Shown: piece after piece, positions 27,792 through 37,161 of the stretch
Layout of the letters: each line of letters starts with the position of its first letter
Numbering within the stretch: the stretch's first letter is position 1
Assembly (NCBI GenBank): GCA_048265185.1
Contig: JBLXBZ010000002.1
Span: 496,001-560,000, forward strand
DNA: 64,000 bases
Direction: 5' to 3'
Origin: JBLXBZ01 sp048265185
GTDB taxonomy: Bacteria > Pseudomonadota > Alphaproteobacteria > Rhizobiales > Stappiaceae
Notes under the pieces: model-generated
The model's input: the letters and a program-made list of their open reading frames with translations, nothing else
The model's database searches: none
What the model was told of the DNA's origin: nothing
Made by a program: the position numbers and the translations under genes

Positions 27792-28038
27792 GATATTGAT
27801 CCAGAATCGGAGGGCGCCAACTTTATAACCTCATTGGTCGCACGCCGCATCATGGATTGATTGATTCAATATATCGATGTGTATCTACATTATTTGAGTT
27901 CCGGTTTCATTGGCTGATTTGACGCATCTTGAGTGGTTGACGGCGTAACCGCCTGGTTGTCTAACATGAGCATGCGCGAGCTATTGATAGGATTTCGACC
28001 GTGTCCGTGTTTGGATTTAACCGCCAAAGAAGCGTGAA

Positions 28039-30288
28039 ATGACAACCGTATCGAGTGATTGGGAGGCTTTTGTTCGCATTGACGAGGATGGCGCCGCTCA
28101 TATGGATCTCGCCGTCGAAGGGATCACTTGCGCCGCCTGTATGGTGGAGATCGAGCGTGGTTTGTCGTCGCTGGACGGGGTTAGGCGCGCGCGGCTGAAT
28201 TTGACCAGCCATCGGCTCTCCGTGGTTTGGAAGAACGATGAGGCCAAGGCGGAAACGGTTTTGCTGGCGCTTGAACGAATGGGGTACAAGGCTCATCCGT
28301 TCGACCCCGCCGGGGTGCGTGAGCGCGCCGATCGCGAAGGGGGGGCTTTGCTGCGAGCGCTTGCGGTGGCCGGCTTCGCTTCCATGAACATCATGTTGCT
28401 GTCTGTTTCCGTCTGGTCCGGAAATGCCACGGATATTTCGCCTGCGACGCGTGACTTGTTTCATTGGATTTCGGCGTGCATCGCTTTGCCGGCCGCCGCT
28501 TATTCCGGGCGAATTTTTTTTCGTTCCGCTTTTTCCGCCTTGAAGGCGCGCCGGTTGAATATGGACGTGCCAATCGTCATCGGCGTAAGCTTGGCGTTGT
28601 TTCTCTCTGTCGTGCAGACCGTGCATCATTCGCCGCATGTATATTTTGAATCTGCGTTGATGCTGTTGTTCTTTTTGTTGGTGGGACGTGTTCTGGACCA
28701 CAACATGCGCCGTAAGACACGATCATTTGCGGAAAATATCGCCGCGCTCAAAGCGGAAGCGGCGACGTTGATTGACGAAACTGGAGCGTTGCGAGAAGCA
28801 CCCCTTTCCAAGGTGCCTGTTGGCGCTTTGACTTTGGTGCGCGCTGGGGAAAGGATTGCGCTTGACGGCGTTATTGAAAAGGGAAACTCGGAACTTGACC
28901 AAAGCCTTGTGAATGGCGAAACCCGGTTGAAGGCGGTTCGCCCTGGCGACGTGGTTTTCGCTGGAATGCAAAATATCGGCGGGAATCTGGAGGTGCGGGT
29001 TCAAGCGTCTTCGGGGAAAACGTTTTTGGACGAAGTTAACAAGCTGCTTGAAACTGCGGCGCAAGAAAAGTCTGGCTATGTTCGCCTGGCTGATCGGGCG
29101 GCCTCTTTTTATTCTCCGCTTGTTCACGCCGCAGCCGCCATGACGTTTTTGGGTTGGTTCGCCGCCGGGATGGAATGGCAGCAGGCGCTTGTGATCGCCA
29201 TATCCGTTTTGATCATCACGTGCCCTTGCGCGCTAGGGTTGGCCATTCCTGCGGTGCAGGTCGTCACTTCGGGGGTTTTGTTTCGCTCGGGAATTTTGCT
29301 GCATTCAGGCGACGCATTGGAACGGCTGTCCGCCGTGGACACCATCGTATTCGATAAAACGGGAACGTTGACGCTTGCGCGGCCGGAACTGATCAATCGC
29401 AGCGGGCTAAGTGAAGAAACATTGCAGACGGCGGGTCGTTTGGCGCTTGCGAGCCGCCATCCATTGGCTGGCGCGGTGGCGCGCGCCTGCGCGGCCGAGC
29501 AGGTCATGGAAGATGCCGTTGAAGAGACGGGCGGAGGCGTGCGGGCAAGTTGCGAAAAAGGGGAATGGCGGCTTGGTAGTCCAGCGTTTTGCGGCGTGGA
29601 GGAGGTAAGGCTAGAGGCGGCCATGGCGAGCCATCCGGAAGCGTCGCGAATGGTGTTGCGCGAACCAAGCGGCGAATTTCATGTCCTTCTATTGCAACAA
29701 ACTCTGCGAGCTGACGCAAAGCCGGTGATCGAAAGCCTGCGCCGTGACGGATATGACATTATCATTCTTTCCGGCGACAGAAAAAGCGCGGTCGCCCACA
29801 TCGCGCAAGCGCTTGGCGTTGAAAATTGGGAAGGTGCGTTAACCCCGGGCGATAAAATGTCTCGACTTGGCGCGTTGAAACAATCCGGGCGAAAGGTGTT
29901 GATGGTGGGCGATGGACTAAATGACGCGCCTGCTCTGGCGATGGCGTATGCTTCGCTGTCGCCGGTTACCGCCGTGCATCTTGCGCAAGCCGCGGCGGAC
30001 GCCGCTTTTCTTGGTGAAGAGCTGCTTCCGGTTCGGGCGGCTTTGGTGCAGTCCAAACGTTCGCATAGGGCTATGGTGCAAAATCTTTGGCTGTCCGCGC
30101 TCTATAATCTTATTGCGGTTCCATTCGCAGTAGCCGGATATGTAACGCCTTTGGTGGCGGCTTTGGCTATGTCGGGATCTTCAATCGCGGTGACTGCAAA
30201 CGCATTGCGGCTGCGATGGGAGGGGAAGAAAAAAGAAGAGGCGGAATGGGAGCCGTCGTATCACTTGGCCCGAATAAACGGAGAATAA
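28039..30288 (+). CDS. ccoI: Copper-transporting P-type ATPase for cbb3 oxidase assembly (CcoI/FixI)
   Basis: 749 residues. An N-terminal metal-binding domain has the C31-x2-C34 pair in GITCAACMVE. Membrane helices follow, with the CPC metal site at C395-P-C397 in TCPCALGLAIPA. The phosphorylation site is D439 in FDKTGTLTL, and the hinge motif is VGDGLNDAPALA. CcoI delivers copper toward the cbb3-type cytochrome oxidase and acts with CcoS. The assignment over CopA rests on the sequence style and on ccoS directly downstream. The ccoNOP and ccoG genes that usually come first are not in the window. Confidence 0.92.
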   Translation: MTTVSSDWEAFVRIDEDGAAHMDLAVEGITCAACMVEIERGLSSLDGVRRARLNLTSHRLSVVWKNDEAKAETVLLALERMGYKAHPFDPAGVRERADREGGALLRALAVAGFASMNIMLLSVSVWSGNATDISPATRDLFHWISACIALPAAAYSGRIFFRSAFSALKARRLNMDVPIVIGVSLALFLSVVQTVHHSPHVYFESALMLLFFLLVGRVLDHNMRRKTRSFAENIAALKAEAATLIDETGALREAPLSKVPVGALTLVRAGERIALDGVIEKGNSELDQSLVNGETRLKAVRPGDVVFAGMQNIGGNLEVRVQASSGKTFLDEVNKLLETAAQEKSGYVRLADRAASFYSPLVHAAAAMTFLGWFAAGMEWQQALVIAISVLIITCPCALGLAIPAVQVVTSGVLFRSGILLHSGDALERLSAVDTIVFDKTGTLTLARPELINRSGLSEETLQTAGRLALASRHPLAGAVARACAAEQVMEDAVEETGGGVRASCEKGEWRLGSPAFCGVEEVRLEAAMASHPEASRMVLREPSGEFHVLLLQQTLRADAKPVIESLRRDGYDIIILSGDRKSAVAHIAQALGVENWEGALTPGDKMSRLGALKQSGRKVLMVGDGLNDAPALAMAYASLSPVTAVHLAQAAADAAFLGEELLPVRAALVQSKRSHRAMVQNLWLSALYNLIAVPFAVAGYVTPLVAALAMSGSSIAVTANALRLRWEGKKKEEAEWEPSYHLARINGE

Positions 30289-30292
30289 TCCC

Positions 30293-30448
30293 GTGAGCGT
30301 TTTGATATATTTGATACCCGCGGCCCTTGCGCTTGGCGTTGTGGGGCTGGCGGCTTTTTTATGGTCGCTGAACAACGGTCAGTATGATGACCTTGAGGGC
30401 GCAAAGTGGCGTGTTTTTGGTGAAGATGATCATCCGGAGAAGGATTGA
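30293..30448 (+). CDS. ccoS: CcoS/FixS cbb3 oxidase maturation protein
   Basis: A 51-residue protein starting at GTG 30293, four bases after ccoI. One membrane helix (IYLIPAALALGVVGLAAFLW) is followed by the family's hallmark NNGQYDDLEGAKWRV and an acidic tail. CcoS is needed for heme and copper insertion in cbb3 oxidase. Its small size makes it easy to miss. Confidence 0.92.
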   Translation: MSVLIYLIPAALALGVVGLAAFLWSLNNGQYDDLEGAKWRVFGEDDHPEKD

Positions 30449-30667
30449 TATTTTTGAATTATTATTTATTTAAAGGCTTTCATCAGTAATGTTGAAAGGC
30501 TCAGCGTAGCAGGTCGTTATGTTAGCGGACGTGCTTGGAGTTTCTATTTCTCTCTATACCTCCTACTTTGTCCTCACGTAGGAGTTGATCGTTAAAACGT
30601 CACGCGATCCACGCCGCCGCGGCGCATTGCAAGCGATGCTGACTTTGCTGAAAACAGAGTGTTTGGC

Positions 30668-30695
30668 GTTGAGGAGCTGTTTTTGTCTCCTCAAC
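30668..30695. terminator. Hairpin between ccoS and hemA
   Basis: A perfect 9-bp inverted repeat, GTTGAGGAG and CTCCTCAAC, encloses a 10-base T-rich loop. It lies 42 bases beyond the hemA stop and 220 beyond ccoS, so it could end either transcript. There is no T tract after either arm. Confidence 0.45.
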
Positions 30696-30736
30696 AGAAA
30701 TAGTTACGCTTTTAAGCGCGCCAGACCTATTGGGGA

Positions 30737-32011
30737 TTATCCACCTGCAGCGGGATAGATGGCGTATGTTGGCTCTGCGGGGATGGCGGCAATATCTGTT
30801 TCGCCGACGAGGGGCAAGCCAAGTTGCCCCCACACGTCGGAGAGAGCGCCGCATAAGTGATCGATCAAACCATCGTCATGAAAAGGCGTTGGCGTAATTC
30901 GAAGACGTTCGGTTCCCCTTGGAACCGTAGGGTAATTGATAGGTTGAATGTAAATTCCGTGTTGTTCAAGCAGCAAATCCGTCGCTTTTTTGCAAAGGTC
31001 AGGATCGCCGACGAGAATTGGAACGATATGCGTTTCGGATGGCATGACGGGCAGTCCGGCGGCCGAGAGAACATCCTTGGCGCGTTGGGCCTGACGCTGC
31101 TGGGCGTCGCGTTCTACTTGCGACTGCTTCAGGTGCTGAATGGAGGCGCAGGCGGCGGCGGCCAGACCGGGCGGTAGAGCCGTCGTGAAAATGAAACCGG
31201 GCGCATATGAACGAACGGCGTCAATAATAGCTTTGCTCGACGCGATATATCCGCCAAGAACACCGTATGCCTTGGCCATGGTGCCTTCAATGACGTCAAT
31301 CCGATCCAGAACGCCGTCACGTTCGCAAATCCCCGCGCCCCGCGGGCCGTACATGCCAACGGCGTGAACTTCGTCGATATAGGTCATAGCGCCATATTTA
31401 TCGGCCAAATCCGCGATGCGCTCAATGGGCGCTATATCGCCGTCCATGGAATAGACGCTTTCGAATACGATCAGCTTGGGACGCTCACGTCCTGCCTGTT
31501 TCAACTGATCCTCAAGGTGTTCCAGATCATTGTGGCGCCACACTTGTTTGGCGGCTCCGGAGTTGCGGACGCCGGCGATCATGGACGCATGGTTCAGTTG
31601 ATCGGAAAGAATCACGCAGTTGGGAAGAAGTTTGGCGATTGTGGAAATAGCGGCTTCGTTGGAGACATAGCCTGACGTGAACACGAGTGAGGATTCTTTG
31701 GCGTGAAGGTCCGCCAGCTCCGCCTCCAGTTGCACGAGGGGGTGATTGGTTCCAGAGATATTGCGCGTGCCGCCCGCGCCAGCTCCCATTTTATCAACAG
31801 CGGTTTTCAACGCTGTCGTCACCTTGGGATGTTGCCCCATGCCAAGGTAATCATTCGAGCACCAGACAATGATGTCGCGCGGCTCGGCGCCATCGCGCCA
31901 GACAGCGTGTGGAAAACGGCCCGAAACACGTTCAATATCCGCAAACACGCGATAGCGCTTTTCTTCTTTGAGCGCGGAAATCGCTTGTTTGAAGATGTCC
32001 TGATAATTCAT
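30737..32011 (-). CDS. hemA: 5-aminolevulinate synthase
   Basis: 424 residues of the alpha-oxoamine synthase family. It has the glycine-rich GAGAGGTRNISGT, the PLP pocket YIDEVHAVGMYG, and PLP lysine K247 in GTMAKAYGVLGGY. It condenses glycine and succinyl-CoA to 5-aminolevulinate, the C4 route to heme, which is restricted to alphaproteobacteria and mitochondria. AAGGA lies 7 bases before the ATG. It is convergent with ccoI-ccoS. Confidence 0.96.
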   Translation of the reverse strand: MNYQDIFKQAISALKEEKRYRVFADIERVSGRFPHAVWRDGAEPRDIIVWCSNDYLGMGQHPKVTTALKTAVDKMGAGAGGTRNISGTNHPLVQLEAELADLHAKESSLVFTSGYVSNEAAISTIAKLLPNCVILSDQLNHASMIAGVRNSGAAKQVWRHNDLEHLEDQLKQAGRERPKLIVFESVYSMDGDIAPIERIADLADKYGAMTYIDEVHAVGMYGPRGAGICERDGVLDRIDVIEGTMAKAYGVLGGYIASSKAIIDAVRSYAPGFIFTTALPPGLAAAACASIQHLKQSQVERDAQQRQAQRAKDVLSAAGLPVMPSETHIVPILVGDPDLCKKATDLLLEQHGIYIQPINYPTVPRGTERLRITPTPFHDDGLIDHLCGALSDVWGQLGLPLVGETDIAAIPAEPTYAIYPAAGG

Positions 32012-32469
32012 CAGATTATCCTTGCCGTTCCAGTTCGAATGTTGGTCGCATTAATCAAGTAAATCGTGAGTTCAAAGTAATCAAGAAGAAGCGCCGCGTC
32101 CAACACCAGATTGACGCACCCATTTTGTCGCGTCGGATGGGGGCTTCACAAACCGTTAAATCTTTAAGACGTAGGCGCTTGAACTGTCTAGAGCGTAAAG
32201 CACATGGTGGCCATATTGTTACTAAACGTAGACGGGACAGGTATGTCTCGTCAAAGGGACGAGGTCAATATATTCAGAGTGGGCGAAGAGGGGTTTTCGA
32301 TTTTTATCGTGATTTGTGTGATTTTTAGCGAGAAATTTTCTTGGCTTGCTAACCGAGTTTTCAGATTTGAGGGGTAGTGATTGGCTAACGCGTCATTTCA
32401 GCTTATCTTAAATTGGCGTCGATCGCCTTTGGCGACGCGTCAACAGACCTTGAAAAGAGAGTGCGCCCT
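32012..32469. other. Intergenic region between hemA and the response regulator, 458 bases
   Basis: It holds the divergent promoters of the two genes. Two overlapping hairpins are visible: 32231-32252 (9 bp with one wobble, loop GGTA) and 32247-32263 (CTCGTC with GACGAG, 5-base loop). They share the strand 32247-32252, so they exclude each other. No convincing coding frame is seen. Confidence 0.45.
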
Positions 32470-32994
32470 GTGAGCCTCGATCTGTCATCCCTAACGTTCT
32501 TGCTGGTTGAGGACAGTGCATATATGCGTACTATCTTGCGTACTATGCTGCAGGGTTTTGGCGCTCGACGCATTGTCGAAGCGGAGGACGGAGCATCTGG
32601 GCTGGAGGCGATGGAACGGGCGAATCCAGATATTTTGATTTTGGATTGGGTGATGCCGATTCTCGACGGCGCCGATATGGTGCGTATGATCAGGACTCCG
32701 CAAAACCCTTTCGCGTATATTCCAATCATCATGGTGACGGGGCATACGGAGCGTAGCCGTATAGTTGAGGCGCGCAGACTTGGAGTTCATGAGCTTTTAT
32801 CAAAGCCAATATCGGCGAAGGCCTTGTTTCAGCGCGTTTCCAGCGTTGTTATGCATCCTCGAGACTTTGTAAAGACTCCGAGCTATTTCGGTCCGGCGCC
32901 ACGTGAAATTCGTAATCGGCAAAAAATTTGGCAAGGCAAGGATGAAGAGGGCGCGCCAAACGGATTGAGCGCTAGCACTACAACTATAGGCTAG
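32470..32994 (+). CDS. Stand-alone CheY-like response regulator with C-terminal tail
   Basis: About 174 residues. The receiver has FLLVEDSAYMRTIL, phospho-Asp in DILILDWVMPILDG, the T in VTGHTE and K in LLSKPISAKA. There is no DNA-binding domain; a ~50-residue basic tail contains PSYFGPAPRE, a pattern common in alphaproteobacterial single-domain regulators. I chose the GTG at 32470 (AAGAGAG 8 bases upstream); the open frame extends to a TTG at 32413. No kinase is adjacent, so its partner is unknown. Confidence 0.82.
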   Translation: MSLDLSSLTFLLVEDSAYMRTILRTMLQGFGARRIVEAEDGASGLEAMERANPDILILDWVMPILDGADMVRMIRTPQNPFAYIPIIMVTGHTERSRIVEARRLGVHELLSKPISAKALFQRVSSVVMHPRDFVKTPSYFGPAPREIRNRQKIWQGKDEEGAPNGLSASTTTIG

Positions 32995-33062
32995 TTCTTG
33001 CGGCGCATGAAATCGTAAGTATATGTTAAATACACGCGCCGCTTGTACAAATAAATTTACTC

Positions 33063-33320
33063 TTATTCTGCGTGAAAACTGTCATCGTGAGGGTTTTTAA
33101 TATTTTTAATGACATTGATCCAGCAATCGGGAGGTAGCGCCATTAACATCCTGACCGCTTGGCTAAACGCTGGCTCTTCGATCATGTACCCCAACAGCAA
33201 TTTTTCAGAGTTTGACAGTTTTTTATTTTCTGTTGGCGTAGATGTAGTTCGCTTTCTTCTTGTTGATAACGAAATAACGCCATTTACAGTGCCATCATTG
33301 TTCGCGTCATTTCCTGTCAT
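33063..33320 (-). CDS. Small hypothetical protein
   Basis: 85 residues from an ATG at 33320, in an AT-rich stretch. The N-terminus has NDANNDGTVNG, which resembles one calcium-binding loop of dockerin/EF-hand type, then a basic low-complexity segment and a helical C-terminal half (SEKLLLGYMIEEPAF and CWINVIKNIKN). The upstream GGGGGCG is a poor ribosome site. I do not recognise a family; it could be a chance frame. Confidence 0.4.
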   Translation of the reverse strand: MTGNDANNDGTVNGVISLSTRRKRTTSTPTENKKLSNSEKLLLGYMIEEPAFSQAVRMLMALPPDCWINVIKNIKNPHDDSFHAE

Positions 33321-33699
33321 ATGGTTCGCCCCCGCTAAATAATAATTAAAATTGATTCTATCATTTTTTTTGATATTAACAATGTTGTTCTATTATTGTT
33401 TGATGAAGAAATTTACCGCCTGAAATTTGAGCGTTTTTAGATATTTTGCGCTCAATTCATTATGGCGTTTGAGTTTTGAAAGCTGGTTTTCCACAGAGAT
33501 TTCTTAACTAACGCTTGGTCAGGGCCGGCGGTTGTTACTTTATTTGCGGGCAGGCGAGAGCGTTCTTCGAGAGTAATTGGTTCGGTTGCAGGGCCTTGGT
33601 GAGAATCCGGGGCTGGAAGACAGCGTGTGCTGATGATGGATGTCAAAACCGGTTGGGACTTAGCGCGGGTCATGGGATCGCCGCTTAGAAGCCCGGTCT
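33321..33699. other. Intergenic region, 379 bases, no recognised content
   Basis: The first ~130 bases are very AT-rich and may hold the promoter of the small leftward gene; the rest approaches the 3' end of the transporter gene. I see no RNA gene, clear terminator or convincing coding frame. Confidence 0.4.
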
Positions 33700-34620
33700 C
33701 TAGAGAGAGGGGCGTGCTCTGAAGTTTGGACGAAGGCTCCAGAGAAATTTTCCAGCCAGAGCTGTAAGCAGGATCGCGCCGCCGATCATCGCATGCGTCG
33801 TTGGTTTTTCGCCGATGGCCACCCATACCCAAATCGGCCCCATAAGCGTTTCAAGCAACATGATCAGACTGACTTCGGCGGAGGAAATATATCGAGGCCC
33901 CTGAGTGATGAGAGCGAAGGAAATGGGGGCCACGATAATGACCAACATGAAGAGCCAGATGATATCTTGGGGAGGGGGAGTTTGATATTTTCCGAAGGCG
34001 GTCAATGTTAACGCCACGATCAGTCCGGATAACGCGAAGAGAAACCAGACGTCGGGCACGTTCAGGCGGCGAATAAGCGTGAAAGAAAAACCAAGAAGAA
34101 AGGGAATCGTCAACGCCAGAAGATCACCGGAAAGATTGCCGTCGCCTGACAGATTGCCGTAAAAAATGACGCCGACCCCCAAAAGCGCGGCGACAATGGC
34201 GTAGACCGTGGAAGGGGGGATTTCTTCATGAAAGATCAATCTACTGGAGAGCGCGGCGCAAAGGGGCGCCATAGCGATAATAACCAGAACATGGGCCGGG
34301 TTCGTCATGGATATGGCGCTGACGAAGGCCACCTGGCCAAGAGCCATGCAAATGCATATGAGCGCGCCCATCCATCCACAGCGGCGCAGATACTGCGGCA
34401 GTTCTCTTTTATGCCGCGATAGGGCTAGCGCGAAAAGAACGATAAAAATTCCCATGCCGCGCCAAAGAGAAATCGATAAAGGGTCGATAGAAATGAGGCG
34501 GATCAAGGCGGCGTCCGGGGAGAGAATAGTTACGCCCAGTATCGTCAACCCATATCCGCGGAACATGTTGGTGGCGGGAGGCGGCGTTGATCCGTCTTTG
34601 GTGTTGAGCGAGGGGGGCAT
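33700..34620 (-). CDS. DMT superfamily (EamA) transporter
   Basis: About 306 residues with ten predicted helices and two EamA repeats (first repeat LISIDPLSISLWRGMGIFIV, second beginning near LLALTIPFLLGFSF). The ATG at 34620 is preceded by AGGAG at 5 bases; upstream in-frame starts lack this. EamA proteins export amino acids, nucleobases or other metabolites; the substrate is unknown. The C-terminal repeat has EVSLIMLLETLMGPIWVW, typical of the family. Confidence 0.87.
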   Translation of the reverse strand: MPPSLNTKDGSTPPPATNMFRGYGLTILGVTILSPDAALIRLISIDPLSISLWRGMGIFIVLFALALSRHKRELPQYLRRCGWMGALICICMALGQVAFVSAISMTNPAHVLVIIAMAPLCAALSSRLIFHEEIPPSTVYAIVAALLGVGVIFYGNLSGDGNLSGDLLALTIPFLLGFSFTLIRRLNVPDVWFLFALSGLIVALTLTAFGKYQTPPPQDIIWLFMLVIIVAPISFALITQGPRYISSAEVSLIMLLETLMGPIWVWVAIGEKPTTHAMIGGAILLTALAGKFLWSLRPNFRARPSL

Positions 34621-34866
34621 GAGTTCTCCTAAAGACAGAAATGCAAGGCCTACTTTTGATGTACGGGAGATCGGAGGGCGTGAAAGGAGTGGCCTCACAT
34701 GACGAAAGAAATTCCGTAGCATGGAGGCTGGGACTTTATTTTGGGGCTGATGGCTTTAGTTATTATACGTAGGCTGGTCGTAACTGAAATTTTACACCTG
34801 ATATGTCAATGATTTCAAGAAATTCAGACGGTGTCTGCATTATGTCGCGTGCGTCAGGGTAGTGAA

Positions 34867-35424
34867 ATGGTAAAAAAAGTATATGTGTCGGGCGTTGAAA
34901 AATTTTTCGACGAAAATGATATACTTGTAAGCAAAACGGATCTCAAAGGTCGGTTGACCTATGTAAATAAAACGTTTTTGGAAGTTTCTGGATACTCTGA
35001 AAAAGAGTGTGTTGGTCAACCGCACAGCTTAATACGGCATCCTGATATGCCAAGATGTGCGTTTAAAATTCTTTGGGATACTATCCAGTCTGGTAAAGAA
35101 GTCTTCGTTTACGTTAACAATCGCGCCAAAGATGGTCGGAATTACTGGGTTTTCGCCCATGTGACTCCAAGTTTTGGCGCAGATGGATCAATTATCGGAT
35201 ACCATTCTAATCGTCGGCAGCCTGACCGAGACGTTCTTGAGAACGATATTATCCCTCTTTACCAAAAGTTGCTCGCTGAGGAAGCGCGCCACCGAAACGC
35301 GAAGGAAGGGTTGGCGGCTTCGGAAGCGATTTTGAAACAAACGCTTGAGGCTTCTGGTCTCGCTTACGATGAATTTATCGCAACGCTTGGCCATCGCCGC
35401 CATGACCATCCTGCGGCCGCCTGA
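34867..35424 (+). CDS. Aer-type PAS sensor protein without signalling domain
   Basis: About 185 residues. The PAS domain (about 10-120) has the Aer hallmarks GQPHSLIRHPDMPRCAF and GRNYWVFAHVTP, where E. coli Aer binds FAD. A helical C-terminus ends in a YDEFIATL segment. There is no HAMP or receptor domain. The next gene, 88 bases downstream on the same strand, is a soluble chemoreceptor, so the two may form a split energy-taxis receptor. The gene is more AT-rich than most of the window. Confidence 0.82.
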   Translation: MVKKVYVSGVEKFFDENDILVSKTDLKGRLTYVNKTFLEVSGYSEKECVGQPHSLIRHPDMPRCAFKILWDTIQSGKEVFVYVNNRAKDGRNYWVFAHVTPSFGADGSIIGYHSNRRQPDRDVLENDIIPLYQKLLAEEARHRNAKEGLAASEAILKQTLEASGLAYDEFIATLGHRRHDHPAAA

Positions 35425-35512
35425 AAGCGCCGGAGAAGACGTCATATCTTGGATTAACTCAGATTGCCATGCGCCTGTCAAAGTGGAGCGTATGTGAATA
35501 AGGGAATTTATC

Positions 35513-36673
35513 ATGTTTTCAGCTCTGTCTAAAGGTTCGCTTCGTAAGGCGATTTCTGTTTGCAAGGCAGTTGCCGCGGGCGACTTTGAGGCGCGAATCT
35601 CTAACATCACAGAGGTGGGAGAAGCTGCGGAGTTGATGCATGCGATCAATCTGATGATTGACAGGACAGACGCTTATTTGCGTGAGTCTAAAGCCTGTCT
35701 GGACTATGTTAGCCGCAATCAGCATTTCCGGCGGATTGAAGAGAAGGGTATGTTGGGAAGTTTCGCTCAGGCGTCCGCCAGCATCAACTCCGCTACGGAG
35801 GCTATCCGCGACAGACATGATAATTTTCGGGAACTGGCGGAGAATTTTGAAGCGCGGTTGCAGGAAATCGTTGACGCAGTGTCTTCTTCCACAGCGACCC
35901 TTGAGGGGGTTGCGGAGGATGTGTCGAAAGCTTCTTCTCAAGCGAGTGAGCAGTCATTGGCCGTGGCCGCGGGCGCTGAAGAAGCTTCTGGCAATATGCA
36001 GAATGTGTCCGCCGCGACCGAGGAGCTCACCGGCTCTATCGGCGAAATCAATCGTCAGGTCATGAGCGCCGCTGACGTGGCCTCCAGCGCGGTGGCCAAG
36101 TCCGAGACAATGAGTCAGCAGATCAATAGTCTCGCCGATGTGTCGTCAAGAATTGGCGATGTGGTGAAAATGATCAATGACATCGCCGCTCAAACCAATC
36201 TTCTGGCGCTCAATGCGACGATCGAAGCCGCCAGAGCCGGAGAAGCGGGACGCGGTTTCGCCATTGTCGCTCAGGAAGTGAAGATTCTCGCCTCGCAAAC
36301 GGCTGGGGCGACGGAAGAGATCGGCGCGCAAATCGCGGGCTTGCAACAGGCGACTTCAGACGCCGTTTTCGCCAACCGCGAAATTAGCGAGGCGATCGTC
36401 AAGGTGAGCGAGATATCGACCGCCATCGCTAGCGCCGTGGAGGAGCAAAGCGCGGCCACAGGCGAGATCGCGCGCAACGTCGAAGAAGCGGCGTCGGGAA
36501 CCGCCAATGTCACATATGGCATTTCGCAGGTAAGCGAGGCGACGCAGAGCACGCAAACCGTCGCGGCGAAGGTTCTCGACGCCTCCTCCAAGCTCTCAGA
36601 GCAGGAAGGCGAGTTGCATCGTATTCGCGAGGAGATGAAAACCTTCCTGCTTCAGGCGACAAAGGTAGGGTGA
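35513..36673 (+). CDS. Soluble methyl-accepting chemotaxis protein
   Basis: 386 residues with no membrane helix. The N-terminal part resembles HAMP-like helices (AVAAGDFEARISNITEVGE), then a long helical signalling domain. The hairpin tip that contacts CheA and CheW is intact: MINDIAAQTNLLALNATIEAARAG is seen in the region of residues 220-245. No C-terminal CheR-binding pentapeptide is visible. It probably receives input from the PAS protein encoded just upstream, making a cytoplasmic energy- or oxygen-taxis module. Confidence 0.88.
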   Translation: MFSALSKGSLRKAISVCKAVAAGDFEARISNITEVGEAAELMHAINLMIDRTDAYLRESKACLDYVSRNQHFRRIEEKGMLGSFAQASASINSATEAIRDRHDNFRELAENFEARLQEIVDAVSSSTATLEGVAEDVSKASSQASEQSLAVAAGAEEASGNMQNVSAATEELTGSIGEINRQVMSAADVASSAVAKSETMSQQINSLADVSSRIGDVVKMINDIAAQTNLLALNATIEAARAGEAGRGFAIVAQEVKILASQTAGATEEIGAQIAGLQQATSDAVFANREISEAIVKVSEISTAIASAVEEQSAATGEIARNVEEAASGTANVTYGISQVSEATQSTQTVAAKVLDASSKLSEQEGELHRIREEMKTFLLQATKVG

Positions 36674-36830
36674 TATAAGGATGAGTTGAGCGTTGGCAGG
36701 CTTCGCGGATCGGGTCTTGGTATGCAGGTGCTGGACAGTTTGCGGAAATTGCAAGGTAATTATATATGCATGGGATAAGTCGCCTTAACTGCTTGACCGT
36801 GAAGAATAAGTATATATAAGGCTGCTCAAT

Positions 36831-36904
36831 GGCCTCGTGGCGGAGTGGTTACGCAGCGGATTGCAAATCCGTGTACCCCGGTTCGATTCCGGGCGAGGCC
36901 TCCA
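36831..36904 (+). tRNA. tRNA-Cys (anticodon GCA)
   Basis: A full cloverleaf: acceptor GGCCTCG with CGAGGCC, anticodon loop TTGCAAA giving GCA, T-loop GGTTCGATTCC, discriminator T as expected for cysteine, and an encoded CCA end. It stands at the border between the signalling genes and the sugar-catabolism genes. Confidence 0.97.
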
Positions 36905-37161
36905 TTTTTCAGCCTCTCTTCATCTGAAGACAAGGCTTTTATTTTCCAAAATATTGATCATCTTATGCGTCTGCAGGGCAGCGCATAAGATGGATTCTGC
37001 GTTAAGCTTAAGCGTCCGCCGCTGTGAGCGCAGCTCTTTAATTCAGCTTTTGCTTCTGACTGACGCCACGACGGCTCTCAACGCGCGCTCTTGTCGTAAG
37101 TGGTGAGGAAGCCTTGCGTGTCAAATCACAGCAACGCGGTTCTGAAACGCAACTGCACGAC

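Noticed and set aside
27857..27869. TTGATTGATTCAA upstream of ccoI as an FNR/FixK box
   Set aside because: The half-sites TTGA and TCAA are five bases apart, whereas FNR/FixK boxes need six (TTGAT-N4-ATCAA). It is too far from the ccoI start to argue for a relaxed site.
27961..28701. Long leftward frame (246 codons) opposite ccoI
   Set aside because: It runs antisense to a clear P-type ATPase gene, has a low-complexity basic translation and no family features; it is a codon-bias shadow.
32125..32328. Rightward 67-codon frame between hemA and the response regulator
   Set aside because: There is no ribosome site, the composition is strongly basic and arginine-rich, and it overlaps the hairpin region. 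I treat it as non-coding.
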